Part shown: positions 1 through 11,665 of the stretch, in pieces
How the letters are laid out: each line of letters starts with the position of its first letter
Numbering within the stretch: the stretch's first letter is position 1
Origin: Anthostomella pinea
Lineage: Eukaryota > Ascomycota > Sordariomycetes > Xylariales > Xylariaceae
Assembly (NCBI GenBank): GCA_963556695.1
Contig: CAUWAG010000004.1
Location: 930,001 to 994,000, forward strand
Direction of reading: 5' to 3'
DNA length: 64,000 nt
Notes under the pieces: model-generated
What the model was told of the DNA's origin: nothing
What the model saw: only the letters and a program-made list of their open reading frames with translations
The model's database searches: none
Made by a program: the position numbers and the translations under genes

Positions 1-220
1 CATTGGGAAGGATGATGGCCACAACGGGCTTGCTCAAGACACCACTGTTCAGGACTGGAAGGGTAAAGTTGCTGACGTAGTCCCGAAGCTGTTGGTGTGT
101 GATGTCACTCCCGTCATCAGCGTGGCGCAAAGAGGCTTTGGAGGAGGGTTGTATGAAGTCTGCGAGGCTTTCATATGTGGACGGCAGCTGCCAGGGGTTG
201 TTTTCGATTAGCTCGGGCAT
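1..220 (-). CDS. AMP-binding (adenylation) enzyme, N-terminal part only
   Basis: The reverse strand gives an open frame of 73 codons from the ATG at 218-220 that runs off the left edge of the window. It begins MPELIENNPW and contains DGSDITHQQLRDYV followed by VVAIILPN. This is the usual beginning of an ANL-superfamily adenylation domain (acyl-CoA synthetase, NRPS-like or carboxylate-reductase type), in which a 'sy.eL...v' helix precedes a 'vaiilpN' strand. The ATP-binding and catalytic motifs lie outside the window, so substrate and class cannot be told. The frame stays open upstream of this ATG to a stop near 370 but offers no other ATG. About 2.8 kb separates it from the divergently transcribed hydrolase. 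The family call rests on one short segment. Confidence 0.55.
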   Translation of the reverse strand, partial: MPELIENNPWQLPSTYESLADFIQPSSKASLRHADDGSDITHQQLRDYVSNFTLPVLNSGVLSKPVVAIILPN

Positions 221-837
221 CTTGACGACCACTGGTGGCTTCCACTTATGGCTTCCTGCGAACGACGAATGCAAGGTGTCTTCCAGGCAGACTTCGCGGG
301 AGAGGGCAGCCTGAGTGAAAAGAGATTGAGCGAGAGGGAGGCTCGAGGCGAAGGGTATATTTCATGAGAAACGAGGCGCAAGAGAGGACCGACCAACATT
401 TGGACACCTGCGCCTTCCTAACAATGCCTCATTCGGGCCTGCCAAGACGATTCCATTTATACATCTCGTCGTGTGAGTACAAGTGGAATTTGAAGCTTGG
501 ACATGTTTGTTATCTTCATGTCTCGGGCATAACTCGCTGTGGGTGCCACCCCTGGCCATCTGATGTAACTCGAGTACTTCTGGGCTCGCCGTGTCAGCAC
601 ACCAAGGTTCTGGGGCACGTTGAACACGTAACACGTTCATCCGTGAATATAGATCACGACCAGGGCGAGATGAAGTCATGTCTGATTCTCGTGAGCTGAT
701 GGCTTTCAGCTGGCGTACACAGTCTTGGACGACAACTTCCCTATTATAGGCCCATATAGTCACGCACCTGTGACACCTTGCGTGCGGCATGCGTGGAAGG
801 ATATCTGGCTTCGACAGCAAGGGTGGCACAAGATGCA

Positions 838-857
838 GCAATGCAATGCAATGCAAT
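838..857. repeat. (GCAAT)4 short tandem repeat
   Basis: Four exact copies of GCAAT lie in non-coding DNA. Confidence 0.9.
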
Positions 858-2003
858 CAGCCGTGGAAGTGAGCCGCAATGTTGGCTTGGCATACACGGG
901 CGTTGACAGTCGGGTGGGCCACATGTTTGAGACACGACATCGAACGTGACCCTCTCTTACGAACTTTAACTCGCAAACTGCCCCTCGGCCCTGGTGTCAT
1001 TGAGTGTCGAAAGGAGTATCTGACTCGAATACGAATTAGTCCCTTGTCATGTTACGAGCTCTTCAACTGCAAGGGAAGGCCTTTACCAAGATTGATACCA
1101 GATATTCCACCCCACCCGGCGCTTGGCAGATCGGGCAGTTGGTTTCGTTTCAAGGCAGGGTGAGTGCGTGAATGTACGTCAGGAGTCAAACCCTTATGAG
1201 CCGCGGAAATTGGTCTTCGAGGCAGTGTGAGTATGTGTCAAGGACGGTTAGCAACTGAATTCGTCCTCGAGGCAGTTCGAGCGAGTATGTGAGAGAGAGT
1301 GTGTGTATCAAGGGCCAAAGCCCCTGAGCTGAGCAGCTGCCAAGACTTGACAAAGGCTCCGGACCATCCCCTTCCGCGAACCGGTCAAGCAGCTGTAGGG
1401 TTCCCGATCGGGGCCCTTCAATGTTTTGGATAAGGTAGCGATTGGCCAAAGAAGAGGGGTACAGGCGCCACCCAGGCTATACCTATCCCTACATGCAGAA
1501 AGAACGCCAGAACCTTTCCACTGCATTCGTATCTGTTGGGGTGTTATACTTAACTGCTCATCCCCGGGATCCTCGGGATCCTGAAAGACCAAGACGCCAG
1601 AAGAGACGCGGGTCGGTCCCACCACCTTCAGTTGGGCTGGTCGCCAGAGCGTTATCCATGCTTCCCGTGGTGGGCAGATCGCCGAGTACCTATACTGATG
1701 GCTCTTGGGTTGCCTGAGAGCAGAGTAAGCAGATTCCATTATCGTCTTGATAGCCGATCGTTACTAGAATGAGAGGTAAGTCCAAAAGTAGAGTCTGAGA
1801 CGAAGACGTTCTTGGTATTGACATATGTGACTCTTGGCTTCTTGGCTTCTGGGCAGAACTCGGAACTTGAAGAACGACTTCTTCCGCAGAGGTCATCGTG
1901 GCCTCTTGGCCTCTTGCCCTCCGTGGGGAGGGTTCACTGTTCAGGGCTGTGCAGCCGGACGAGCCGGACGTTGCAACACCCGTTGTCTTGGCATACCACC
2001 AGA

Positions 2004-2031
2004 GCGATGGGCGATGGGCGATGGGCGATGG
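2004..2031. repeat. (GCGATGG)4 tandem repeat
   Basis: Four consecutive 7-bp GCGATGG units lie in the intergenic region and are followed by a degenerate GAGATG unit. Confidence 0.9.
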
Positions 2032-3037
2032 GAGATGCCGATCTCTGGCGAGTCACCACCGTTCAACCCGCATGTGTACCTGCATAGTATTGGTCTCAGC
2101 ATCGAGACGTTTCATTGCGGGATGCGAGTCCAGTACGACCCAAGCCTGCCAAGACTCGGCAAACAAGGCCTCGAAAAGAAAGACGAAAAGCTTGTCACCA
2201 ACCTTGGCGTTCAACGTGACCACTGACCACTGACCATGGTGATAACCAGGAACTGATCACAGTCTCCTTCCATTTTACGACTGACGGCCCACGGGGCAGC
2301 CGGGGTGGTACCGTTATACCGTTGCAGTGGTCAAGCCCACGCGGCGGCCGGCGCCGGGGTAGGTTCAAGATTGGGTTCAAAGTTTACCGAGCAAGGATCC
2401 CCAGCCGCCATTGGCGTTCGTCCTGACTCCGACGCCTGAGGAGATGGATGACAAGTCGATGAGACTTGCCTCGCAAGCTTTGCCCAGGAGACTCATCACT
2501 CGAATGCCGTTCCGCAACCTATCTTGCGAGTGTCCCGCCCTTTCATCGTTCACGGTTGTGGTTGTGGTGTGAGGGGGAATGTTCAATGCGTTCAATGTTG
2601 GGACCACCAATGCAGCCCAAGGTATGTAATATTTGAGGAACATGCAGTGACTGTACTGACCTGGACGCTAAGGTACCTACCAAGGTAAGTGTCTGCAGGT
2701 GGTGTCACCCTCTCTTGCACCTGCATCCTTTTGTTCAATACTGTATTGTTCGAGGTTCGTTGACGCACGGACCAGCATTCTTGTTGGAGCCCCGCTGCCC
2801 TACTGCCCCGCACGGGAATAATGGAAGGTACCTCCCTACAAGAGCGATGTCGTCACACCCTCGGGTCCACCCGCTACCTCCAGCTGTAAATATCGAGTTT
2901 ACCGTCCACGGGTATCTGCCTACCACCTTACCTCTTACATACCTACCTACCTACTTAGGCAGTCGTCAAGAAGCCTCACATTCACGTCAAGTTTCACGGG
3001 GCGCCGTCGCCGATGATCATATTTCGAGATCATCAAG

Positions 3038-4185
3038 ATGCCGGAAACTAACCCGCTTGCGCAGTCCTCGGCGTCTGCCGAAGTTGTCTCGAAGACAACC
3101 CTGCCCATTGCCGGTCTTCAAGTCGACATCTACGGGCTCTCCGAACTACCCGCCAACGCGACATCGATATCATGTCTGTGGCTGCACCACCCTCGGTTGA
3201 GGACCAAAGACATGATGGCCTACATCGCGAACGCGAGCCTGTCGGCCTTCCATTCTTCCAGCACGGCGCCGACTACTCGGGGCCTGATCGCCGTCGCGTT
3301 CGACCAGCGGAACCACGGCTCCCGAATCATTGACCCAGTCGGAAACGAGTCGTGGAAAAAAGGGAACAAGACACATGCCCAGGATATGTTCGGCACCGTG
3401 TCTGGGACAATGCTCGATACTACACATCTCCTTGATGCACTGGAGGGTTATCTGTTCGGTGCTGGTGACGGACCGGGAGCAGCAGCTGGTGGGCAGCAGA
3501 GGCGCATTGACCAGAACATGGTGCTCGGGATCAGTCTCGGGGGACATAGCGCGTGGCAGCTGATGTTCGCGGAGCCAAGAGTCAATGCAGGCGTCATGGT
3601 CATTGGATGCCCGGATTACATGAGTACGTCGGAAGTCTCGGACCTAGGACCCAGGACCCAGAGTGGAATAGAGGTATCTAATCTAGATGGTGTCGCTGAC
3701 GAACCTTTGCAGATATCATGCAATCCCGCGCAGAGCTTGAGAAACTGCAGACCTCGACGGCAGATAACAAGGCCATGTTTCTCGGCAGCAAGGACTTTCC
3801 GGACGCACTGATTGCTGCGTGTAAGAAGTATGATCCAAAGGGCATCCTATTCGGGACCAGGCCTATCTCATCGCCAGTGCCGGCCTCCGAGCAGGATAGA
3901 ATACGGCCCTTGCTGGACTCGAAGATCCGTGGAAAGAGATTCCAGGTGCTCTCCGGTCGCATTGACAAGCTAGTCCCGTATTCTGCTGCCGCTCCGTTCC
4001 TAGAGTTCTTCAAGGACGCCGTAGGGACCTGGTACAAAGATGGGGGTGTCTCTGTCGAGGATATCGTCTACGACAAGACGGGACATACATTCAGTGACGA
4101 CATGAAGAAGGATGCCTTGCGCTTCATCCTCGAGACAGTGGCAGTGGCTGACGACAGCGCAAAAGCCGCATCGTCGAAGATCTAG
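3038..4185 (+). CDS. Alpha/beta hydrolase, two exons
   Basis: Two exons, 3038-3623 and 3713-4185, are joined across an 89-bp intron (GTACGT donor, TTGCAG acceptor, GCTGAC branch) and give 352 aa. The nucleophile elbow GISLGGHS (around residue 167), the acidic residue in SGRIDKLVPY and the histidine in KTGHTF form a Ser-Asp-His triad in the right order for an alpha/beta-hydrolase-fold esterase or lipase. There is no signal peptide, so the protein is probably cytosolic. The substrate cannot be inferred. Its stop codon is only 27 bp from the stop codon of the convergent DUF218-family gene, so the 3' UTRs must overlap. The start is the first ATG of the frame, at 3038. Confidence 0.85.
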
Positions 4186-4212
4186 GTGAGTAGCTTCCTT
4201 GAGTTCAGCTCC

Positions 4213-5137
4213 TCATTCCTTTGACTGCTTCGACCATGGCTGAGCTAATCCTTCCTCAAGGTATTCCTGTCCGCCGCGAAACATTGATCGTACACCACTG
4301 CGGCCTCTGTCATCTTCGTTGGCAAACAGGTCAAGAGATATACCCCAAGGGTTTCTGTTGGCCCTCTTGCCAGCCAGGATATCGCCTTTCCCGTGAGGAT
4401 CCTCCTTCCATTGCGTGACTGCCTCGCTGACGCCTTTGACTGCAGCCTCGTTGGTCCCGTCGGCCATGCCAGGTGGATCAATACCAACGAAGTCTACCTG
4501 ACTCAATGGGAACCCAATGGCGCCGCAGTGACAGTCGACAAGGCGCTCACGCTTGAAAGCGTGACTGACGAAGGTAATTCTCCAGGGCCAGGTACCATAG
4601 ATATGCCAGAACTGGATGAGCGAGTAGAGCACGTTCGAGTACGAGTCCAGAGCTTTCTCTTCACAGTGAATCCTCTTCGGTGCCTCGCTTGCGGATATAA
4701 CACTGAAAAATGAGTTTGCCTCGGCTAGATTGCCGTAGCTGCTTGCCTCGGACAACCGCGTCCCTTTCCGTGTCGCACCTCTGGACGGCAGGACGATTAG
4801 CGAAGAGCAGAGGGGTCGTACAGAGGACACAACAAAGCAAATCTGATTGTATAGAAACGACCTAGTCTTCAACAGCCCCAGCAGGGGAATAGATCATGCC
4901 AAGGTAGAAGGCTAATACAATGAGTTCATGAACCTACCCAGAAAAGGTCAAGACAGCGTCCTGTTCATCTTTGAGCACGCGAAGGCCAGCCTTGATATGC
5001 TCAATGAAGGTCGGCGTCTCGCCAGCTTGGAATCCCGCAATGAGCCATTCCGACTCATCAAACCCTCGCTGAGGCCCGCCGAGCCAGATACCGTGGCAGC
5101 AGACGATGATCAAATGCTGAGGCGGCTTAGATGACAT
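4213..5137 (-). CDS. DUF218 (YdcF/SanA-like) family protein, two exons
   Basis: Exon 1 (5137-4938) and exon 2 (4780-4213) are joined over a 157-bp intron (GTAGGT donor, CCGTCCAG acceptor) and give 255 aa. The N-terminus [13 protein letters not shown], then [13 protein letters not shown], then LTFSGGATRKGT spanning the junction, then [12 protein letters not shown] and a [10 protein letters not shown] segment, matches the fungal DUF218-family layout as I recall it. The family adopts an ElyC/SanA/YdcF-like fold with no firmly established reaction in fungi. There is no signal peptide or membrane helix. A phased splice restoring the family motif exactly at the junction supports the model. The function is not known. 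Confidence 0.8.
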
Positions 5138-6479
5138 TCTGGACGAGCCAGGGAATCAAGAAACCGATGACTGGGCCTCGAGTGATTGGTAGAACAAAGA
5201 TCGTGGTGATGGCCTCCCCGACTCCTGATTGTCGGTGTGGCAGCTGGCGGCATCAATCGTCTTTCTGACTAGTCCCACAACGAGACCCGTTCTCGAGTTC
5301 GCGAATTGCATAACCCCTATCAGCCAATACATTACGATAGATGCATTTTCGTAGCTTCAGGGGTTAGATATGTGGTCATGATGCGAATGGATTAGAACTT
5401 GGTGGCGTCGACGAGCTTCTCACCACATGTGCATGAGCTTCTTACCTTAGTGCTTACTAGACATCGGTTTTTACGTAAAGTCCCTATGCAATTCTCGCGT
5501 GTGATGTCGGGTGGTACATGTAGGAATGCAGGAATGCAGGAATGCAGGAATGCAGGAATGCATCTCAATATTGGTTCGTATCGGTGCGGTCATGGTGCCT
5601 GCATAAATCTCGCAGAGCTCACATGGCACACGGAGACAGCCTGATTATTATAATGGTCCAAAGCTCGGCTTCGGCTTTGCCCAGGCTCAGATTACGGATG
5701 AATAACATATCACGAGGCTGTGCCGCAAGGCAGAGTCGCGATAATATACAAACTTCCACCCGGAGACACGACATCAGTCGGTCATGCCCTCCTGGGCCCT
5801 CTTCTCGTTGGGCCTATATTTACGCACAAGTATCGGCCTTAACGTATTCCTATCAGGTGCTGCTCGACTAGCGGAAGATTCTTTCACATGGCAGTATTCT
5901 AGTCTTGGATCTGCAAACGCAATTTTCTAGTGGCGAAGGCCATTGCATGCAAGATTCCAGGTGAAACAGTCTTCGCGATGTTTTCGGCAAGAAGGTGGAC
6001 TCAAAAGCACTACACTCAGATACCCAGCTGGCAAATCTTTGGGCTATACAGCCTCTTGCGACTCAGCTCTAAAGCGTCGACCGTCGCGACGTCGCCTCTG
6101 ACGTGTAAAGTCTGACAGGGTAAAACACCACAAATCATCTTCACCCAGGAAAACTTTGACCCTGCCGTGTCAGACGACATTCCGTTAGACTATAGAGCGG
6201 GTTTGGGGGGTTTCAACAGAGCATTCGCGTGAGGACCCATAATATGTTTGCTTTGACCTTGCACCCCTATGTATAACGAGCGAGAAAGTGAAGCCCGAAG
6301 TTAACTCCTAAATGTACTGTACTAACCTCGAACCCTGATTCAATCTTAACTTGTTTGTCCGCTGTTGGTTAGAATTTTGCATTGAACATCTACCTACTTG
6401 CTGTGGTACCCTCTTTTCTCAACCCTGGGCCTGGTCGTACGCGTGGGTCACCACGCTAGTTGTGAGGATGCCACTCTAT
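5138..6479. other. Intergenic region, no gene recognised
   Basis: GC-balanced DNA lies between the DUF218-family gene and the AT-rich desert. Small open frames have no family features. The stretch contains a (GGAATGCA)5 repeat and grades into increasingly AT-rich sequence from about 6.2 kb. Confidence 0.5.
5523..5562. repeat. (GGAATGCA)5 tandem repeat
   Basis: Five perfect consecutive 8-bp units of GGAATGCA lie about 390 bp upstream of the DUF218-family start codon, in its putative promoter. Confidence 0.9.
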
Positions 6480-8455
6480 GTGCAAGCCGAATGTAAAGTT
6501 TGCAAACATCCTTAAAAAACGGATTGCATGTCAAACCTATACCAACAACAATAGATTGTGGATTGTCCAAGCAGCCAGTAACTTATTTGAATAAGTAGTA
6601 AGCCGTGATCAGTGCAATTCCAACGACCCCCTTGACTAACGTTGGACAGCTACAACGGAATTATCACCGGCAAGATCAATATTTGTACGGTATTCTAGTA
6701 CTTGAGTGACCTTGTGGATGGGCCTCGCTCCTATCTTTTTTAAACATTAAGCAGACATTTTAAAAAATACAAATCGTCACCCTTATTATAACTTGCTCCT
6801 TTATTCTGCCAGCAAGCACACTAATACCTACTTATATACATATTAATAGCTGTGAATTTTTTTTTAAAACCCGAGAAGTATCTTTTAATAACTATATATA
6901 AGCGTGTTTATTGCTTTTGAAAAAGCCTTCGATTTTTTCTTCTTATTATGGCAGGGTTAAATGCGTCATTTTTGTAAAAAACAGTTATATAACCGTACTA
7001 AAACCTAGTGTTAAATAGCACGGAAAGGCGTTTAAATAAATAATTTAATTTAATTTAATATAATTCGTATATATTGTTATGTATAGAGAAAATCCTATTA
7101 TAAGCTAAGTTGCTTTAAAATGCGTTATTGATATCACTACCATATTACTACCTTTAAACGCCAGGGTAGCTTATGCGTCATTGAATATTTAAAGCGGGGT
7201 GGTTTTTTAAATAATGTAAGTTAAAAATCGGTTTAATACGACTTTAAACTATATTTAAAACTTCATATCTATAAGTTAGATTTTTTATTTAATAAAATAA
7301 TAAGCGATTAGTAACCTTGTTTACTTTATATGTTTTTTCGACGTAATCGCTTTATGTCGTTTTTAATTTAACTTTAATTACGCTTTTCGAATCTTTTGAA
7401 TTATAGCTAAAAGTTCTCGATATAATCCGTTATAAAGCGTAATCCTATCGGTATTAAATATTTTAGTTATTAAGTTACGCTGTTATAATGATTATGCGTT
7501 TTAACGTTAATAGGTATCACGTTAAGTTATGATACGTTTCAAAAAACAAGTAGTAGTTTATACTTTAATTAATAATATAAATACCGGTTTTTTTACGAAT
7601 TGTTTTTATATTACAAGATAATTTAAATACGAATTTAAATAAATGAGGCTTTTGTAAAGGTTAAAAAATCTTTAAAGAAGAAATTACATTTTGTAAGATT
7701 TTTTAAAAGCTAGGGATTTTTTAAAATCATAACGAGAGATATAATATAATATTTAACGCGTTTTAACGATATTTTATTAAAAAAATGTATCTTAAGTAAA
7801 GTTTAGTTTTATAAATAACGCTTTACGCCTAATATTAACCACCTCTTTATGGGCTAACTTATAACAGGTTATATATATTTACTTTACGCCCGTAACATGG
7901 TTTCATTATCCCAATTATTTCGCGTTTAAACAGAACTGTAAATATATATATATAATTTTTTTTAAATAGTATATATTTTTTCGCTTTCTTTTATTAAGTA
8001 TCATTATGTTTTTTATAATCGTGAAAGTAAACATAAGCTGCGCTTTATAATATTAAAACCGGATTGTTAGTTTATAAAGCGTTTAATTATTAACGTATTA
8101 CTTGCACTTATTTTTAACGCTATATTAATAGTGTTTCTACTTATAAAGAAGTAAATTAAAGCCGGCCGGTTTTTTGATTTTTTCTAAAATCGAAATTAAT
8201 AAGATAAGTTACAAGGTAGTTTTATTCAAAATTGGCGCCGATTTTTACGAACGTTTAAATCATAAAAAAGAGAATAATTTTCAACAACGACAAAGTTAAA
8301 CAACACGGCAAAAAATTGAATCTCTATATCATACTTTTATAGCTTAAAAATAAGATTATAAGGTTTGAAATTATCGACTATACTTATATTAACGACGTTA
8401 CGGTTTATAATATTAACTTCTTTTAACCGTTTTAAAGCTTATAAATTTATTATAT

Positions 8456-8645
8456 TGTAAGGGTTAAGGTAGCTGAATGCTGAAGCGAGGTGATAGCGGT
8501 GATCCCAAAAAGTAGGTGTATAAGGATACTTCATCCATCCTGGTATGTTTGTGGGAATTGAGCGATTTAAGGGGATGTGGTAGTGGAGCCTTAGGGCTAC
8601 GATCGGTGACCAGTCGGCCTGACATGCCGGTGCAATACCCTTACA
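8456..8645. mobile_element. Solo LTR, 190 bp, TSD TATAT
   Basis: A GC-balanced island sits within nearly pure AT DNA. Its ends are TGTAAGGGT and ACCCTTACA, a perfect 9-bp inverted repeat with canonical TG...CA termini. TATAT occurs immediately on both sides (8451-8455 and 8646-8650), as expected for a 5-bp target duplication. There is no open frame. A solo LTR left by recombination fits best. A small TIR element is possible, but 5-bp duplications with TG...CA ends favour an LTR. The AT-rich flank makes a chance TATAT match more likely than usual. Confidence 0.65.
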
Positions 8646-9108
8646 TATATCTTAACCAGCTAATAATATAAATATAACGAAATAAGTATTACTTAAAAGG
8701 TTAAAGAGTTTTATTAAGTAATTTTTAACGCTTTTATTAACTTAATTCTTAAAAAGATAGTTAAAAAGGCAAATATATTGTTACTTTTAAGTATATAAAT
8801 ACTTTTAAAAACGTTTTATTACTGTTTGTCATTTTAGACGGTAAAAACGTATAAGTATAATAGTTTCTGAATTAAAAAGAAAGAAAGGTTTTATATAGAG
8901 TGCTTTTTTACGTTTATAATATAAACAAGACTATATAAGCGGTTCTAATAATTACTAATTACGATTTATAAATATACAACCCTTTCTCAAGCGTACGTTA
9001 TAAATAAAATATAATTAATCTTTGTATAAAATATATTGTTTTTTACGTAGTATAAGCGTTGGATGTTAAAGGGTTCAACTTAATAAAAAAAAAAGCTTAA
9101 AAGCTTTT

Positions 9109-9311
9109 TGTGAGATTCTAGAACGGTCACAAGCCTTGGGGGTATGATCGGTCGCTGCAAATGTTGTTGTTATTCTCAAGTATGCTCAGCAGGGCTAATC
9201 TACAGCTAAATACCATACTGCACCATGCCAGGGTGGATCCACTGTTCCTTTGACAGCCCCCTAGTGGGTACTGCACCTAAGGGCACCATATCTGGGATCC
9301 AACATCTGACA
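9109..9311. mobile_element. Solo LTR, 203 bp, TSD CTTTT
   Basis: A second GC-balanced island lies in the desert. It begins TGTGAGATTC and ends CATCTGACA, with TG...CA termini. The pentamer CTTTT lies immediately before (9104-9108) and after (9312-9316). There is no coding potential. Its sequence shows no clear similarity to the 8456-8645 or 24468-24683 LTRs, so it probably represents a different retrotransposon family. Confidence 0.7.
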
Positions 9312-9866
9312 CTTTTTAACTAATACTTTAAGCAGCTATTTAGAATTACGACCTGTTAAAAAAAGGGTTTAAATTGTTATTAATACGCGCGAAATCGCAT
9401 AATAACGTATATTAATATTAATATTACTTAACGTTACGTTAAAATATAGCCTTATAATGATAAAAATGTGTTAGTATTGAGTCACGCAGTATTAAAAGAT
9501 AAAAAGGTAAAAAAAGCCCGTTTGAAAGATTAAAAAAAAGCTGCGCGACTTTTAATACCGGAGTTTTTACTTAAAGCTATTAAAACTTCGCTGAAATCCT
9601 TCTAAGGTTTAAATACTTTTATATAAGCGCAAAAAGGCTATTAAAAAGTATAAAGCGTTTAAAAAGCCAGCAAATCGGCTGCTTTTCAAAAATCGAATAA
9701 AGCGCTTAATAATAACGGTTTTATTATTACTTTTTAAAAAGTTTAAAATCGAGCTTCCTAAGCTTCAAATCGTAAAAGGTATATGATACGCGTAAAAATA
9801 TTAAGCTAATAAGCGGGGGGAAGAAGTCGTAAAATAACAAATATTTATGACGCAAAAAAAGTGTTA

Positions 9867-9927
9867 ACGTAGCTGACAAGCGAGTTGACATTACAAGCAA
9901 GTTGGCACTCGTCATGAACTCTCCAAC
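9867..9927. repeat. Left terminal inverted repeat of the Fot1/Pot2-like element
   Basis: The 61-bp left end begins ACGTAGCTGAC. It contains two near-copies of an ACAAGCGAGTTGACA-type motif, the arrangement expected of paired transposase-binding sites. It differs from the right end at two bases (caagcAag/caagcGag and ctCtcc/ctTtcc). Confidence 0.9.
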
Positions 9928-9972
9928 TGCCATGTCAAATAACTTCACCACAACGCATTCAGTTCAATTCAA

Positions 9973-11628
9973 TCAATCGGATTCCTCTTCCTCAGAGGTT
10001 TCTATCTCTATTGTACAAGTTTGCGCATTATGGCCAGTATTGCCGCAAACGCCATACTGTCGCCCATGCGCTGCCGCCCGCCTCGGACGACGACTACCTT
10101 CACCCATTTCCTGTTTTGCCAGCTCAGTACCATCCTTTGCAGCCTGAAGATCTACTGCATTTTTAACAGAAAGTACTCCTTCTTTTATTAGACGTTTGTT
10201 TTTTGTTCTCCGGCGTTTACTTAGTAGGTAATTGGCCTCTTCTAATTCGCGGACCCGGGAATCAACCAAAGCGACCTTATGCATAAGACCGTATGTAGCC
10301 TTCAAAAACGAGCTTAACGCATCAACTATTGATGTAGGTGAGCTTCCCTGGTGGTTTCTGACTCGGTTTTGGATATAAACCGATTGGTTTACCGCTTCGT
10401 TAATGGTGGTAGGCGTCTTTGAAGTCCAAGTAGTGGGTGGCAGATTGGGGTCTAGCGACGGTGTTCGTATGACAGCGACAGTATCCAGCTTTGAAATGAC
10501 ACTTTCTGGGTCAAAAGAAACAAGCCCAGTGGCACTGAAACCTGCTCGAATATTTCCTGGCGTCATAGCAGCGTTGTGTGCTTCACAAAACGCTGCAAGG
10601 AAGTCCTCCTTCGAAACGTGGGTTATATGACGCCGGATGAGATCCTCAATCATGCGACCGTAAGCTCGTTTGAGCGGGCTAAAACAGCCGACATCTAGAG
10701 GCTGGAGCCTGTGTGACGAGTGGGCAGGCATACAAAGGGTGATAATGCCGTTGTTCTGACAATAATCCTCAAAGACCTGGGAATGGTGGCTTTCGTGACC
10801 ATCTAGGATGAGGAGGCGTTTACCGGCAGTCATACGCGGTCTGGTATACTTGTCGAAATGCTGAATCCATTCCAAACCAATCTCATTCGTAGTCCACCCG
10901 TTGTCGGACACGGCCACTTTCCAATCGTGTGGTAATATCGTGTCGCGATACCATGACGCGAGGTGGGTTTTGCCCTGTAGAATGATGAACGGCGGGACCA
11001 CCCAACCATCAGCATTAACAGCAGAGATTGCTGTAGACCATTCCCTGTTGCCTTGCTGAGCTTGTCTAGGCCTGCCACGTCTTTCGGCGCTTGTAACGAC
11101 CATGCTGGACCCAATAATGCCCATCATAAACCCAGTCTCGTCGAAGTTGTAAATATCCGCGTCTTGGATACCATGTTTCGCGACTGCCGCTGCAACTTGG
11201 CAAAACCACGCGCGGTACGCGTCTGGATCCTCGTTCAAGACCCTCTGGTAGTCTATCTTCCGATGAAAACGCGTCCAGAGGCCTGGTGTACGTTTGATGA
11301 AGTTCCGCGTCCAGTTCTTTCTAACGCGTCCAGCCCCACGCGCCGCCAACAATTGATTCGCCATATCTTCAACATAACTGTACCGGGGCGGAAATGCTCG
11401 CGCATCCAGGTCGAGAATGAAGGAACAAATGGCATTCTCTTCGGAAACCATAAGTTTCAAAGTATTGGGCATGCTGTCGCGTCGTGATGGCATTCCTTTG
11501 ACTCTATTGCTCAAAGTGGAACGAGGGACGTTGAAGAGTTTCGCAAGCTGAAATATAGGAATATGAGGGTCACGTCGTTTAGCTTGAACAGCTAGCTGCA
11601 AGTCTGATTCGTTATAACGCGGTGCCAT
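9973..11628 (-). CDS. Pogo/Fot1-type transposase (CENP-B HTH plus DDE_1)
   Basis: The continuous frame could start at 11691 (572 aa), but that ATG lies inside the inverted repeat. I prefer the next ATG at 11628 (551 aa), beginning MAPRYNESDL. In order there is a psq-type helix-turn-helix (IFQLAKLFNVPRSTLSNRV), a CENP-B/Tc5-type DNA-binding region (SYVEDMANQLL...), and a DDE_1 catalytic domain with NFDETGF, ILDGHESHH and LQPLDVGCFSPLK supplying the three acidic residues. A C-terminal knuckle, YGVCGNTGHNAQTC, is followed by an acidic tail. In relatives as I recall them the knuckle usually begins CGVCG; here the first Cys is Tyr (TGT to TAT), which may weaken zinc binding. There are no stops or frameshifts. 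Confidence 0.9.
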   Translation of the reverse strand: MAPRYNESDLQLAVQAKRRDPHIPIFQLAKLFNVPRSTLSNRVKGMPSRRDSMPNTLKLMVSEENAICSFILDLDARAFPPRYSYVEDMANQLLAARGAGRVRKNWTRNFIKRTPGLWTRFHRKIDYQRVLNEDPDAYRAWFCQVAAAVAKHGIQDADIYNFDETGFMMGIIGSSMVVTSAERRGRPRQAQQGNREWSTAISAVNADGWVVPPFIILQGKTHLASWYRDTILPHDWKVAVSDNGWTTNEIGLEWIQHFDKYTRPRMTAGKRLLILDGHESHHSQVFEDYCQNNGIITLCMPAHSSHRLQPLDVGCFSPLKRAYGRMIEDLIRRHITHVSKEDFLAAFCEAHNAAMTPGNIRAGFSATGLVSFDPESVISKLDTVAVIRTPSLDPNLPPTTWTSKTPTTINEAVNQSVYIQNRVRNHQGSSPTSIVDALSSFLKATYGLMHKVALVDSRVRELEEANYLLSKRRRTKNKRLIKEGVLSVKNAVDLQAAKDGTELAKQEMGEGSRRPRRAAAHGRQYGVCGNTGHNAQTCTIEIETSEEEESD

Positions 11629-11665
11629 TGTTGTTGGTGGAGATATGATGGTTTGAATCGTATTG

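Larger units (their letters stand above)
221..3037. other. Intergenic region, no gene recognised
   Basis: This 2.8-kb region separates two divergent genes. Short open frames on both strands lack recognisable domains and look like chance. It contains short tandem repeats (listed separately) and, close to the hydrolase start, CTAC-rich tracts (about 2920-2957) of a kind common in fungal promoters. Confidence 0.5.

Noticed and set aside
362..856. 164-codon minus-strand frame
   Set aside because: No domain or signal, shared with equally long frames on the other strand, composition like random GC-balanced DNA.
1308..1739. 143-codon minus-strand frame
   Set aside because: No recognisable motif; overlaps other chance frames and lacks splice-linked partners.
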